Of a stretch of 64,000 nucleotides of DNA, positions 34,711 to 47,649 are shown in pieces. Every line of letters begins with the position of its first letter. The first letter of the stretch is position 1. Position numbers and translations under genes: made by a program. The DNA comes from Cycas panzhihuaensis (taxonomy: Eukaryota > Cycadophyta): NCBI GenBank assembly GCA_023213395.1, contig CM041465.1, positions 146,141,741-146,205,740 of the forward strand. Direction: 5' to 3'. The notes below the pieces were generated by a model. That model saw only the letters and a list, made by a program, of their open reading frames with translations, had not been told where the DNA came from and searched no databases.

Positions 34711-37700
34711 TCCTTTCTTAATGTAAATGTGGGGCAACAAGGATTATCATTGGGAATATATCCCCTCTCAAGGATAACCTTACTCAACCCAATATGCACA
34801 AACGTCAATGTAGCAATTATCACTCAGATGTAATGGTGCTATGCCTCGTATATTCTCAATTCTTTGGAAATACTCCAATAGACCTACAACCATACAACTC
34901 TCTTTGCACCTAACACTTCATCCATTCTAATCGGCCATATTCCTCTAACTAAACCAAGAGGATGAGCCACTTAAACCATGTGAATCACCTCTTCAAGTCT
35001 TCGTTAAGGAACACTAATATGATACGATACGATACCCCACTATCTGAAGCTACTGAAGTAAGGATCAAATGAACCAATGAACATAGAGACTAGTGCTAAA
35101 TATCTCATCATATCTTAATCCTTCTTCCTGTTATGAATCACATGTGCAACAAGTCTTTAAACTTGCAAATCAACCAGGTTCTTTGCTTTAATACAACTTT
35201 CCAATGTGAATCTGTACTAACTGGAATGTTGGTATCTATTATAAGTTTTGACTAACATGCTGATCCATGATCTTTCTTCATCCTACAAGTCTTCAACTGT
35301 CAATAGAACATGGGGTTACAATCCATGTCTCATCATTTAACAACTCATCATCATCAATCTTTCACTATGTCCTACTTTTGCCTCAAGCACAATGTTAGGC
35401 AAACAAACCTGCATACCTGCTGAATAACGACCCAAAAAAGTGAAGCAATGAAGGATAAAACCTGTAACCAAATGACACTCAGTATGATACGTTATAAACT
35501 CATCAAATCGATATCTAGACTAATCACAATGCATTTCCCCTACAGATCACACTGTTTGTAAGCTAAACAACCGATACACTTCAAATGCTTACAATCCAGC
35601 TACTGCTACTTTTGTCTAAGATGTGTGCACTCCAATGCACCAAGGGAAACAAATGGAAGGCTTCTAACTTGGTCCAAACACACAACATGAGGGGAAAATA
35701 TGCCACGAATAGTCACAATAGGAGTACCATACCTATCTGCTACAGTTCCTACCAATAAAACATGGGAGGCAAACTAAAACATGCACCAACCTCACCATCT
35801 GCATCATGATACTCACCTGCAATACAACCTTACATGCCAACTATGCATACCATGACAAAAGCATAACTAATTTTAAGGATTTTTTTCTTAGACCTTTCTA
35901 TTCACACTTTAATTTCATCAAGAATTTTACCTTGGTTCGACATTAGACTTGTTCAGATATGTACTCATGTTGAACCAACATAAATTGGGCCATAAACCTC
36001 ATGCTAACATTAGTCCAACAATTCATACAAGCAAATTCTAAACTTCATCACCTTATACACATCTGATGCAACTAAACTCGAATGTAATCATGAATAAGAA
36101 CACTCATTTATTTCACTGAATAATCATATAAATCATGAATTTTGTGCAATGATCAATGCCATACTCAAACAGTATCAGAGTTTGTATTAAATTTCAATTA
36201 AGGTACTCAAACATGCTCATCATCTTCTTTGCCTAAATTCGCCCATCAAACTTGCCCAAAATCACCCTCAACCAGCCCTTAAACTCGCTCTTAAAACCTA
36301 TCCAAAACTCTCGCTCCGAAAGCTCGCCTAATCTTGCCATGTAATACACATGTAACAAGAGTATATCATCGCTTCATCTAGACCTTCTTTGCCCATAAAC
36401 TCTTTCACATAAGACACATTCTAAGGAGTATCAAGTCTCCATATGTCACCTAACACATTCTCCCATGTAAAACATATACAAAAGAAACTATAGTCAGTTG
36501 ATATCGCCATATCACCATTAATGAAGCATGCTTAATGCACTCTCTTCTCCTTAAATTGCCATCATCACCCAACTTCTTCATACCATATTCTGCCTCATCA
36601 TCACATGCATGCCTTATATTGCTATTAAATTAATACAACCACTCAATATATCCAAGCCACTTATAACAATATGTGATGATCCACTATAGCAAAAATAATA
36701 TGATCATCATTCATCAATGCGTAAAGACAAACTTGATTGATATATTGGAACTAGCAAGTTGTATGCAAGAGGACATCAACATTATCAAAGGGCAATAATA
36801 TGACAATCACGAACATTATGCAATATCAACGAACATTAGAATGAAGTCATCAATATCCATAAATCAAAAAGGCGTCTTAGATCAATCTTTGATATATATC
36901 AAAGTAATATGATATAAATTGTGCCTTTTATAAATATCAATGATATGAGAAACTTAATAACCCAAACGACTATTCAAAATCTCAATGGTGATTTACTAAC
37001 AGGCAGTGACTACAAATCAAATACAGGGGCGACTCCATATATAGGAGCATCAACTATATTACAGCTAGAAATACAGACTGCAGACTGTGCATACTACAAC
37101 AACAATATTAAAAATGTCTCAGGTGAACTTAATAATCACAACGGCTCAATGTGATAGCGTGCAACTTTATATATCCACAGTTGCAAGATAATTAAAGCAA
37201 ACTGTATGCAAGACGACATTATGACATTGTGTAGTCTATAATTCATCACACAGGGTGCACATATATACATCACGCACGTAAACTTTAGATCATGCAGAGG
37301 AACATGCCAATAGATATTACCTAGCATCTTTACATAATATACATAGCCAAAGAAATATCAACAGATGAAGGCAACATAGTGTGTAATAACATCTGAAGAC
37401 GATAGACTTCATAGACATCAATCAACAGTGTAACATCATAATATCAACCATAAATATTAACAATGTATGCAGGTGACGTAAACTTGGTCATCTGGGCTGA
37501 AGATCAATGCGTATAATAAGTATGCAACCATAATAAATTTATTTCAGCTATACAACAGCTCTATAATAGAGGGAGGATGACAATACACATCGCTTGGGTG
37601 ACACCAATATCACTTAAGAAATTGATATAAAGACGGGCAACTTGAAATATATCACCGTGCAGATGCAACTATAACATCTCACAATGATTCAACAATAATA

Positions 37701-38284
37701 TACCCTTGGCCAGAAAGTAATATATTGATAAATATCAATGTATTTATCAAATATGTGACAGAAATATATTACTACTGATAAATATTGATGATACCTAGGG
37801 CATAATATAGTAGTAGGTTACAACATATATTATTCAAACTCTAAAACATCAAACATGTGAATATTTAATAAGAATACCTCTGTTTTGTTGACCATAATAA
37901 TGATTTCACAGCTGTGCAACTGGCCTTCTAGGTTTTTGGCACTCTCCCATTGGCAACAGAGGGGGTGGCAATCAACTCTACAACACACAAACTTAATGGC
38001 ATTGACAAACGAGGATCTGACACCTTCAGTAGTTTCAAATAACACTCGCATGGCTGGCAACAGAGTCAACACTCGTCCATACACCTCCATGTAGTTTAAA
38101 GTGCCTACAAATAATGGATAGAAGGCTCTCAGGTTCCTCAACAATCATCAACACTACTGTGGCTATTCTATAGGGTCATCAAGCACACTAATCTACTAAG
38201 GGTAAGCCAACATGACCTAGCACCATCGATTGGACCTCTGATAATATTCATCTACATGTGTACAACCTACATGCTTTGATCCCA
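34711..38284 (-). other. Copia-G interior, non-coding
   Basis: Scrambled copia-like fragments at about 34711-35400; the rest is unrecognised, including catcaat/atatcaa-rich simple sequence at 36700-37800. A 104-codon minus frame at 37830-38144 has no recognisable domain. Confidence 0.6.
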
Positions 38285-38608
38285 TGTTAGAAAATGCAAC
38301 TGAAGCAAACAAGGTTGATAGAATCTTTCACATCAGGCAGATCACAACCATAAATAGATCGCATGGGACATCATATTGCCATGGGAAACCATTACGGGTG
38401 AAAATCCACAATTGAATAATATTCACATTATGACAAAATGATGTTACATCAAAGGTGGACTTTAATCTATATTTATAGATCTAAAGTGCTAAATATAGTT
38501 ACAAATGCATCCATTAGGTCACCACAATCGAGACTATTCCACCACATAATCAGCCATAAAAATAGGAGGCCTACATTACATTAGGTGGTATGGTCACATA
38601 TTTTAATA
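38285..38608 (-). repeat. Copia-G 5' LTR (324 bp)
   Basis: TGTTAGAAAATG to TTTTAATA (ACA decayed), with the PBS relic gctttgatccca at 38273-38284 just to its left. Confidence 0.92.
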
Positions 38609-38891
38609 GAAGGCTAAGAAATCTCTTCAAAATACTAATAGGTAAGTGGGGAGATGAGGTAATGTGCATGTAAACCAAATAATTAAAAGATACGATAGGG
38701 AGACCAGTCCCAAAGTAATGCCAAAATCAAACCCTTGATTTTAGGTCTAAATGTGAGCACAAAAAGAGGATGCAACAAACCTCATACCACAAAACAAAAA
38801 TAGGACCATGATAAGTAAACCTTAAGTAACTTTAAGAAGAAAATTAGTAAATCGACAATTAAACAAACATATGATTTAGCAAGGAAATCAC

Positions 38892-39204
38892 TATTAGAAA
38901 TCAATAAGCAACATATTGCTTATATACATAATAGACATAAAATGAGTAAGCATATATGATAGATTTAATATAAGAAACCTCACAATAAAAATCTACCACA
39001 GAAATATATATATTATATTGTTATAAATCTATAAGGTACAATGGACTTTAGATCCCTTTATATAAATCCATAAGTGCCTCAAATAGTACATTGATATTAC
39101 ATTCGTCGACTCATAATAATAACATATTATTACATCATATATATTCACACAATATTATACCACATTAATACTAGTTGAAATAAGTTATATAATGCCACTT
39201 TAAC
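38892..39204 (-). repeat. Copia-F 3' LTR (about 313 bp)
   Basis: Plus TATTAGAAATC (TG decayed) to CACTTTAACA. Shared blocks with 42571-42868 include atattattatattgttataaat-like sequence and tcataataataacatattat. Confidence 0.88.
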
Positions 39205-40235
39205 ATCCCCCCTTAATGTAAATGTAGGGTTTTGAAGTCTTCCTAGGGGTTGGACTAACCTTTATTTTTATCCTTGTTGATAAATCCCCCCTCAAGGATA
39301 ACTTCTCTAAGTCCTAAATTTACACAAATCTTGATAAAGCGATCTTCAATAAGAGTTTTGGTAAATACGCCTACAAGTTCTTCTTTGCTTGGATAAAACT
39401 CAACCTGCAACTTCCTTGATCTGATCTACTCACAGATATAATAGTGTTGAATCTTGATATGCTTTACACATGTATGAAATTCTAGATCTTTAAAAGTTGA
39501 ATAGCACTTTAATTGTTAATATGTATAGTAGTTGTGCTAGAAGATGTTCCAAGAGTCTCAAAAAGTCATTACAACCATACAACTTCCATCGCACCAATAC
39601 TTAGTCTTTAGTACTCAGCCTTTTCTTTAATGAAACCAAGAGGTTGAACCATGTAGATCTCCTCTTTCAAGTCTCTGTTAAGGAATGCTAACTTCACAGC
39701 CATTTAATATAACTCTCAACTATATGTAGCTACTAAAGCAAGGATCAATCAAACTGTTAACATCTTAGAGACTAGTGCAAATGTCTCTTTATAGTCAAGT
39801 CCTTCTTTCTGTTTAAAACCCAGTATAATAAGTTTAGTCTTATACTTGTTTATCTCTCCATTAGAGTGATACTTTGTGTTATAGACCCACTTGAAATTGT
39901 CTAAGTTCTTAGAAGGAGGTAAGGGAAGTAAATCCCATATATCATTCTTTATAAGCAAATTATATTTCTCCTCCATGGTAGCTCTCTATTGCAAATCCTC
40001 TTTAGCTTCCTCATATGAAATGGGATCGCTATAATTGTTAGTGTCCACCACCAAAGTTTGACTAGTATGCTTACTCCTTATGCTTTGACCATCCTCTGGA
40101 TCTTCAACTGTTACATAGGAGTCCTCAATGGTCCTCCTAGCCCATAATAAAATATAAGGTGTTGTTTGTGCCTCAACTTGAAATAACTCCTTATCATTAC
40201 TTCCACTAATTCTTGTTTCTGTCTCTGACATAATG
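39205..40235 (-). pseudogene. Copia-F reverse transcriptase N-terminal remnant and RNase H scraps
   Basis: Minus 39749-39976 is open: MEEKYNLLIKNDIWDLLPLP, NFKWVYNTKYHSNGEINKYK and ILGFKQKEGLDYKETFALVS, the first third of RVT_2. Upstream, 39986-40231 is the variable linker that precedes RT. Downstream the catalytic YVDD region is absent: within about 540 bp the sequence jumps to RNase H-like scraps and the LTR, so an internal deletion removed the palm. Confidence 0.82.
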
Positions 40236-40399
40236 TTAGGCTCATTAACCTCTACAAATGTTCAACTATGGCTTGAAAAGGGAAGAAGTGGAGGCTAAAA
40301 CCTATCTTTAGATGATCTCTTAGCATAATATGTTATTGACTCATCAAACTTAACATTTCGACTAACTAAAAGTTTCTTCCTCTGTGGATCTTAAAGTCT

Positions 40400-41040
40400 G
40401 TAAGTCTTACTCTTATGAGTATCCCACAAAAATGTATTTTAAACTCTTACGATTAACTTCTCTTAATGTATGTCAGGAATATATGCATATGTAATGCACT
40501 TAAACATCTTGAAATAGTTAATGGAAAGTTTTTTACCAGTCCAACATTCTTTGGAGGTAATGCCATAAACAACCTTAGTATAGACTCTATTCAAAATATA
40601 AATAATTATTGCAATAGTTTTTATCTAAAATATAAGAGGTAGATTCTTACCATGCACCATACGCCTAGTCATCTTCATTATGATACGATTCTTCCTTTTT
40701 GTAATATCATTTTATTGTGGGGTATGTGGAACAATCAACTCTCGTTTGATACCATGATCAAGACAGAACCGATTAAAGGCATTATTGTCATACTCCTTTC
40801 TTTTATCACATTCATTTTCAATACAAACTTTCCATTTACAAAATCTATCAAACACATTAGTCTTAATCATATATGTATTAATGTTGAAGAGATCTCTAAC
40901 ATGCCATATTTCCCATACTACCATACGTTTAACCACCAAAAGTATAAAGGTTCACTAAGACTAATAACCACTTATAAAATAGACCAATATACTACTAAAA
41001 GAACAAATCTAAACACTCCACAAGTTTGATGTCAAAAATC
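40400..41040 (-). pseudogene. Copia-F integrase remnant
   Basis: Minus 40712-40939 reads FDRFCKWKVCIENECDKRKE then YDNNAFNRFCLDHGIKRELI and VPHTPQ: the copia integrase core around and after the second Asp, ending in the conserved xPxTPQ. The third-Glu segment follows past a break (about 40600-40711). Part of the C-terminal integrase block (KLVNRSKTY..) is recognisable near 40380-40440. Confidence 0.78.
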
Positions 41041-42570
41041 ACTAATATAAATAAATAAAATGCCATTGCATAGAATAAATTACCACTTTATAATAACTAT
41101 GATAATCAACACAACATTGTTTACTTAGCTTGACTACAAATACATTTCTCATCTCAATAACACACCCTTTTATCAACACATTAAAGTAGATATTTCACGC
41201 AACAATCATCAATATTTCAATAAAGTATGACCAAAACAAATCACTTGCCACTTTACTTAATCACGGTGATATGCTCAAGATATACACTCACTTGTACTAA
41301 GAGCTATATCACACCTTGGAATATAGAAAAAAATGACTTAATATATTAAAAACCATTTAAAATAATTTAAAAAAATAACTTAATATATAATATTTAACCC
41401 TAATATTCAATATAATGTTTCGAATACATAAATGACTCTATATTCAAAAGGCGACACAAAGGTGACTTTATCAAACCAACGAGGGGCGAATCAATAATCA
41501 TATGATTTCAATATAAATCAAAGGGCAAAAATATATGGTGAAATGCCTTTGAGAAATAACTTTGTTTTGCTGTAATATTCACATTCACGGCCGCTTGCGT
41601 ATGTGACTCCGGCGTATCCACGGCTCTACAAGCCCGTAAATATATTGCACCCAACCAGTGGCATCTACGGCTGCTCCGTTCGCACTAAGTATTGCTATAC
41701 ACCTCGACTTCAAACCCTCTCAACGATGACGATAAACTGCGATCTCTCCATGGAACGCAAAGCTGTATATCATGGGCGACTTACAGATCCACGACTGCTG
41801 CGACTGTGATTTGTGTGTGCTCTCATTGGTGGCACCTTCTTCTGCTTCTTATCTACGACTACAGTTGCCTACTACGGCTGTGATCTCCGTGAGAATTGCA
41901 AACATATGCCTCAATGCAAGGCTACAACTCTGGCGTCTACGGCTACAACTGCTCAATGGCCAGGACTGCTACTACAACTGCCTACAATATGAGACGTCTC
42001 ACCTATTTCTTCACTGGCTACAGCTATGTCTGGACAACTACGACTTCTACGATTGCTAATAGACTCACCAACTTTGGGTGACTCACCTACAAATGTGACG
42101 ATCATCCACTATTCCCTGCAAATATTTCGAGTCTACAATCTATGCGAAAGACTTGAATCTGATTGTAGCTATCTCTTCAATGTACTACTATCACATAGGG
42201 CATCTCCACCACGGTTGTGAATTTACACGGCAGGGACATCTCCTCCTACTGACTCTTCAAAGTTTGGCTCTCTATCCAACTGGCAACTGGCTGGCTACGT
42301 TTCACCGATGTGATCATAGTACGAAGATAATGTTTTATATGATTTAGTTTACTAAGTCTCCAACACCATTGATGGAGCTGACGCCATCGAATTCTAGCTT
42401 CTACCATGTTCTCTTCTCTTTTCACACTAAGAAGACTGATGTGTAGAGAATCTTACAGTTATAGATTTAACAAAAGAAGACAATTGAGCTATAGTATTAC
42501 CTAGCAATTAGCGATCCGAACAATTTGCCTAACACTCGCCTACTAGTGCACAATCGCTGGTTTGAGACCA
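41041..42570 (-). other. Copia-F 5' leader with GC-rich CTAC-repeat core
   Basis: 41585-42340 is CpG-bearing and much richer in GC than its flanks. It is built from degenerate repeats of ctacgRct/ggctacaact type. Open frames of 60-95 codons on the plus strand (41603-42347) reflect the repeat; I recognise no protein. Position (between PBS and coding) matches the GC-rich leader of TR-GAG-2 and the capture site in Copia-E. Host origin is possible. Confidence 0.55.
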
Positions 42571-42868
42571 TGTTAGAAATTAACAAGTAACAACAAATTA
42601 TTTATGTACACAATATATATGAAAGGAGCTTGGCATGGAAAACATTGGAATAAGCCCATCATAAAAACATATTATTATATTGTTATAAATCCGTAAGGTA
42701 CAATAGATTTTGGATCCTTTTATATAGATCTATAAATGCTTCAAATAGTATATTGATATTATACTTATCAAGATCATAATAATAACATATTATTACATTA
42801 TATGTATTTGTATAATATTTCATAACATTGACATTAGTTGGGATAAGTGATATAATGTCACTTTAACA
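42571..42868 (-). repeat. Copia-F 5' LTR (298 bp)
   Basis: TGTTAGAAATTAAC to CACTTTAACA, preceded on the plus strand by ggtttgagacca (PBS relic, 42559-42570). Confidence 0.9.
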
Positions 42869-42873
42869 ATCAC

Positions 42874-45800
42874 TCATATGAGAATGAGTCAAGTGAGGGA
42901 AAATTAGTAATGCTATGGGAAAACGCAATGAAAAAAATTGAGAAAGAGTGAAGAGAATAAAGAGAAAACAAAGAGAAGATCCAAATCCTACTTGCAACAA
43001 ATAATAGGAGGTGTTTGTCCATGGTAATAAAAAGAGATATATACAAGAAGGTTAAAAATCTTGCATGTAGACTAGGAATACAAACACTTTAATGGAGAAA
43101 AAAATTAATAAAATAAAAAGGAATGGAAACCAAAGCAAATCAATAATAAAAATCATCAAGAAACCAAGAGAAACTTATTAATGAAGAGATCAATCAACTA
43201 TTGGAGTGGATTAGATGGTAATCCCATAGAAAGAATGACCTTTTAGAGGTAAAATCACTAAGAAATTTTTATTAAAGTCATGAATCCAAATCCAAAATCA
43301 CCAAAACCATGCATTTTCTCACATTCCTAACCTTAGGGAGCAAAAAAACCAAATAAAGGTAACATAATCATTCTACAAAGGCCAAAATGTAGAAAATAGA
43401 GCTCAAAAGATTAACAAAAGAGAAAAAGATTGATAAAAGATCCAAACCAAATGAGGCTTTTGAATTAAATAGGCCACTTTAGATTATGGTTTTTGATTAA
43501 AAAAATCGTTGTATTTTTAATATGTGGTATTATGACCACATTGGGTTTGGGAAAAAGTAGGAATAGAAAAGAGAAAGCTGAAAAAAGTTAGTTTTCTTTT
43601 TTTTTTTCTTTTCATTAGGAGATGTGACAGAGGATACTGCAAAACAAATGGTCTAATGTTGTAAAAGTGTTACAAATTTTTTAGTATCAGTTGAAATTTT
43701 ACCTATGTACCACACAATTAAAAAAAGTAAAGAAAACATGTTTTTTTTTCTCAATGTTAAAAAGTAGACTAGCCATTAACTTTAAGTAGATAGACAACTA
43801 GAGAGAATGGAATGAAAGAGAGTTAACATTATGAGTAAGAAATAGGCCTTTAGTCCCTACGTGATGATGTTTCTATTTGTAATCATAGGTGCCTTAAAAT
43901 TAGGGGTTCAAAGTGCAAATTGATATCATGCCAAACAAAATATATATCACAAAGTGAAATGAAATAGAAATCAATATGAAATTGCTAGGAAGGCAAAATT
44001 TACAAGAAATATTTGCCACCTTAGCAATTGAATAGGGTTGTCAACCACCTTTAGGTACAAGTATTGCATGAGGATATAATAAACAAGGTCATCTAGTTTG
44101 GCATTCTAAGCTTTAGGGATATGACAAATTTGGACATGGACAAATTACTATCATAGGAATTGATAATTTTATTAACATAAGAGCATGTATTTGACTTGTG
44201 TTTGCATAACAATGTCAAACATGATATTGTCGCTGAAGGGGATCTGTAAACTGTAACTAGGATATAAAGTTATTGAATGACCCATACAACTAGGACCTAA
44301 ACTACTAAATAGTAGGTGGGGATGAGACCATCATGTAACCTACCCCAGATGCTAAGGCAGTGGTCTATGATGATGAACACTTAGGAATTGGGGATGGGTT
44401 GTTACATTGTGAATGGTTTGTTCATTAGGATAAATTTTAATAGAGTGAAAGGATTGTATGAACCCCCAACTAACCCTGGGAGACAAGAAAGGCATCTAGA
44501 ACTAATAGACTTTGAGTTAATAATGCATTAATGTGAGAATATGCATGATTTAATACATGGAAGAGTCAATATAATGAGAGAAAGAGAGGGAAATGAGAAG
44601 TCTAAACTGCCACAACTAGATTTAATGAGTGCAAGAGGTATTTCCATGAGTGTGGGGTTATCCTTCATGAGGATCAAGAAACTAGGCCCAAATAGACTGA
44701 AGGCAAGCAAGAGAACAAGTAGAAAAAGGACGTTGGTTAACCAAAGATAAGGATAGATCACATGAGATCAAAATGAGAGAGGCAAGAAATGGAATATTTA
44801 AAGGGTCTTAAAAGAGCAAACAATGTTCATCATGCATGAATAAATTGGAGAAAGGTAAGGGAAAAGCCATAAAAATGTTAGACAAGGGTAATTGCGATAC
44901 AAATATTGAAAAAAAAAATGAAAAAATGAGGACAAACAAAGTCAAGTGGAAGAAACTATGTCTAAAATAAATGATAAATGACCATAAAATGATGAGAAAA
45001 GATTATAAAATAGGGGGGAAATAATTCATTTTTACTAGACCATTTATGAGATGAGAAACCCCCTATGTTGGAGATTTGACCATTGTAAGAGAATTAGGCA
45101 TTTGTTTGACACGTTGTAAGTTGTAGTGAAGAGCCAACATGATAATGGACCCATAGCTAGCATATTCGGTAAGTTTTAGTAGTCATTTTAATTATTTTTT
45201 TTAATGAAATATGACAGGTTTACGAGTGAGGGGTTTTCTAATGGGGGAATTTATTAAATTCAGTTGATCAAAGGGCAAATCTCTCCTAATTTCTTACAAA
45301 CCAGGGGCAAGGTCACTTAATTAGACTATATAATGAATTTCTAACATTAAAAAAGCCTATTTACTATGAAATTTATTTTTTTAGGTTTTGTTTTACATTT
45401 TGCAGGGTAATACTATAAAAATTACACAGATACCATAAAATTTATAAGATACTACAAAATAATTTTATAGTATGTCACTGGATTTTTTGGTATTCATTAT
45501 ATTTTTATGCTATAATACCACAAAATTAGGATAATAATGGAATAAAGACATTTCTAATTTAAAAAGTCATGGTTTTCAATGATTTTTCTATTGGAGAGAG
45601 GATTGGATGATGGAATATACAAGCACTAATAGTATCTTGTTATATAAAGTTGCAAAGATTAATTCATGTCTCATCCACATATAATAATAGAAGGATGCTA
45701 CAAGAGATCGGAGATGGACCATGGATAGGGATTAAGTGACATTATAATAATGTGGGGTATTGCTTGCTTATTATGCTAGCGATTTGGCCACATATATAAG

Positions 45801-45897
45801 ATTACTAGCTAACCTAATTAGCCATTAGCTACTAGGGGCTAAAGTGTTCAAATTTAGAGGGTTTGGTGACCTCTAAATTACCCTAGTTGATGTGAGG
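42874..45897. other. 3-kb AT-rich region without recognised gene
   Basis: No protein homology was recognised on either strand. Short open frames at 44528-44761 show no domain. Possibly decayed LTR-element untranslated sequence; unassigned. Confidence 0.45.
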
Positions 45898-45898
45898 A

Positions 45899-45951
<53 letters not shown>

Positions 45952-45986
45952 AGTGGACCACTATGTATATATGTGTATGTATGTAT

Positions 45987-46020
<34 letters not shown>

Positions 46021-46152
46021 GTATGTCTATATATCTATACATACATACATACATATATATATATACATACATAGATATATATATACATATATGTATACAT
46101 ATATATACATACATACCTACATATATATATATATATATATCTACACACATAA

Positions 46153-46186
<34 letters not shown>

Positions 46187-46195
46187 GTATGTATG

Positions 46196-46240
<45 letters not shown>

Positions 46241-46270
46241 ACATATATGTATATATATATATACATATAC

Positions 46271-46304
<34 letters not shown>

Positions 46305-46575
46305 ATATATACATATACATATACATACATATATACATATATACATATACATACATATATATATATATACATATATATATATGTATGTATGTATATATAT
46401 ATATGTATGTATATATAGATATGTATGTATATATATGTATATATGTATGTATATGTATATATATATGTATATATGTATGTATATGTATATATATATATAT
46501 ATATGTATGTGTATATATGTATATGTATATATGTATGTATATGTATATATATATATATATGTATGTGTATATATG

Positions 46576-46621
<46 letters not shown>

Positions 46622-46654
46622 TATATATGTATATATATGTATATGTATATATGT

Positions 46655-46694
<40 letters not shown>

Positions 46695-46751
46695 GTACAT
46701 ATATATATATGTATATGTATATATATATGTATATGTATATATATACGTATA

Positions 46752-46804
<53 letters not shown>

Positions 46805-46809
46805 GTATA

Positions 46810-46845
<36 letters not shown>

Positions 46846-46868
46846 TATATATATATATATATATATAT
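45898..46868. repeat. Giant AT/CA/GT microsatellite, left half (about 970 bp)
   Basis: Compound (AT)n, (CA)n (45987-46010, 46152-46174), (GT)n (46211-46236) and GTAT/ATAC motifs. Ends directly against the Copia-E LTR. The array resumes on the far side of Copia-E at 54974. Hundreds of codons of Tyr-Ile-Thr open frame on both strands are artefacts. Confidence 0.97.
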
Positions 46869-47311
46869 TGTAAGAATAGGTACAGGCACAATGTCACAGG
46901 ATCACATAGACAAAAAAAATATAGGAAAAAGACATTGCATAAGTACACATAATTTGCCAGGTGGAAAACCTCTTCTGGAGAAGAAAAACCACCTCTTAAT
47001 CTAAAATTTTATTAAGATAAAAGGATATACATAAAACCATAAACAAACCACCTACGTATGACAAAACCATCCTTTGAAAAAGGCTTTGGACAACCTCCTA
47101 GATTCTCGGAACCCCCTCCTTGAATCTAGGAGAAGATATTAATAACAAGAAAGGTTCATTGAAATGGCGAGTTGCACATTTCAATGACCTTTCACATAAT
47201 GATTAAATAAAGGCTAAACTTTAAATATTAGAATCACTTAAATATAAATTTACAGATGTGACTTAAATAAAATATAATAATAATATAAAAGTAACATTAA
47301 TAATGCTAACA
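46869..47311 (-). repeat. Copia-E 3' LTR (443 bp)
   Basis: Plus TGTAAGAATAGG to AATGCTAACA. Pairs with 54531-54973, for example gacaaaaccaNcctttNaaa and ttggacaacctcctagattc. Followed by tcccccttt, the polypurine tract complement. Confidence 0.95.
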
Positions 47312-47649
47312 TCCCCCTTTAATGTTAACTTTTATAAAGAAGATCTTCATCACATTGATCTCTCTTTGATGGAGACTTCTTTTATTTTCAATAAATCTCA
47401 CAGGTTTAGAAACTTGACTTCAGTTAAAGACTTTGTGAGTATATTAGCAACCTATAGATTTATAGGATAACAAGACAAATGAATAATATTATTAATAACA
47501 AGATTATGAATAAAATACTGATATAATTCTATATGTTTAGTTCTAAAATTCGTTACTAGATTTATAACAATAGCAATGGCACATTGATTATCGACTTTAA
47601 GTTCAATAGAAGAGTTAGAAGATAGACCAATTTCATTTAGAAGAGATTT

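Larger units (their letters stand above)
34387..38608 (-). mobile_element. Copia-G: non-autonomous copia-derived element without domains
   Basis: Two 324-bp LTRs (34387-34710 and 38285-38608), perfect TSD GAAGG (34382-34386 and 38609-38613), minus-strand polypurine-like AAGAAAGGA before the left LTR, and a decayed PBS (TGGGATCAAAGC) inside the right LTR. The 3.6-kb interior has no readable gag, protease, integrase or RT. Its left part matches short pieces of the Copia-F 3' region (ctcaaggataac, ccatacaac, accaagaggatga, cttcaagtctt), so it derives from a copia relative. Confidence 0.88.
38892..42868 (-). mobile_element. Copia-F: internally deleted Ty1/copia
   Basis: LTRs at 38892-39204 and 42571-42868 with perfect TSD ATCAC (38887-38891 and 42869-42873). 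Polypurine tract AAGGGGGGA (minus; plus tcccccctt at 39205) and a PBS-like TGGTCTCAAACC inside the right LTR. The 3.4-kb interior keeps an RT start, a linker, a piece of integrase and a GC-rich leader. The RT palm, most of RNase H, gag and protease are missing. Confidence 0.9.

Noticed and set aside
45878-47004. Frames up to 356 codons across the array at 45.9-46.9 kb
   Set aside because: Microsatellite artefact as above.
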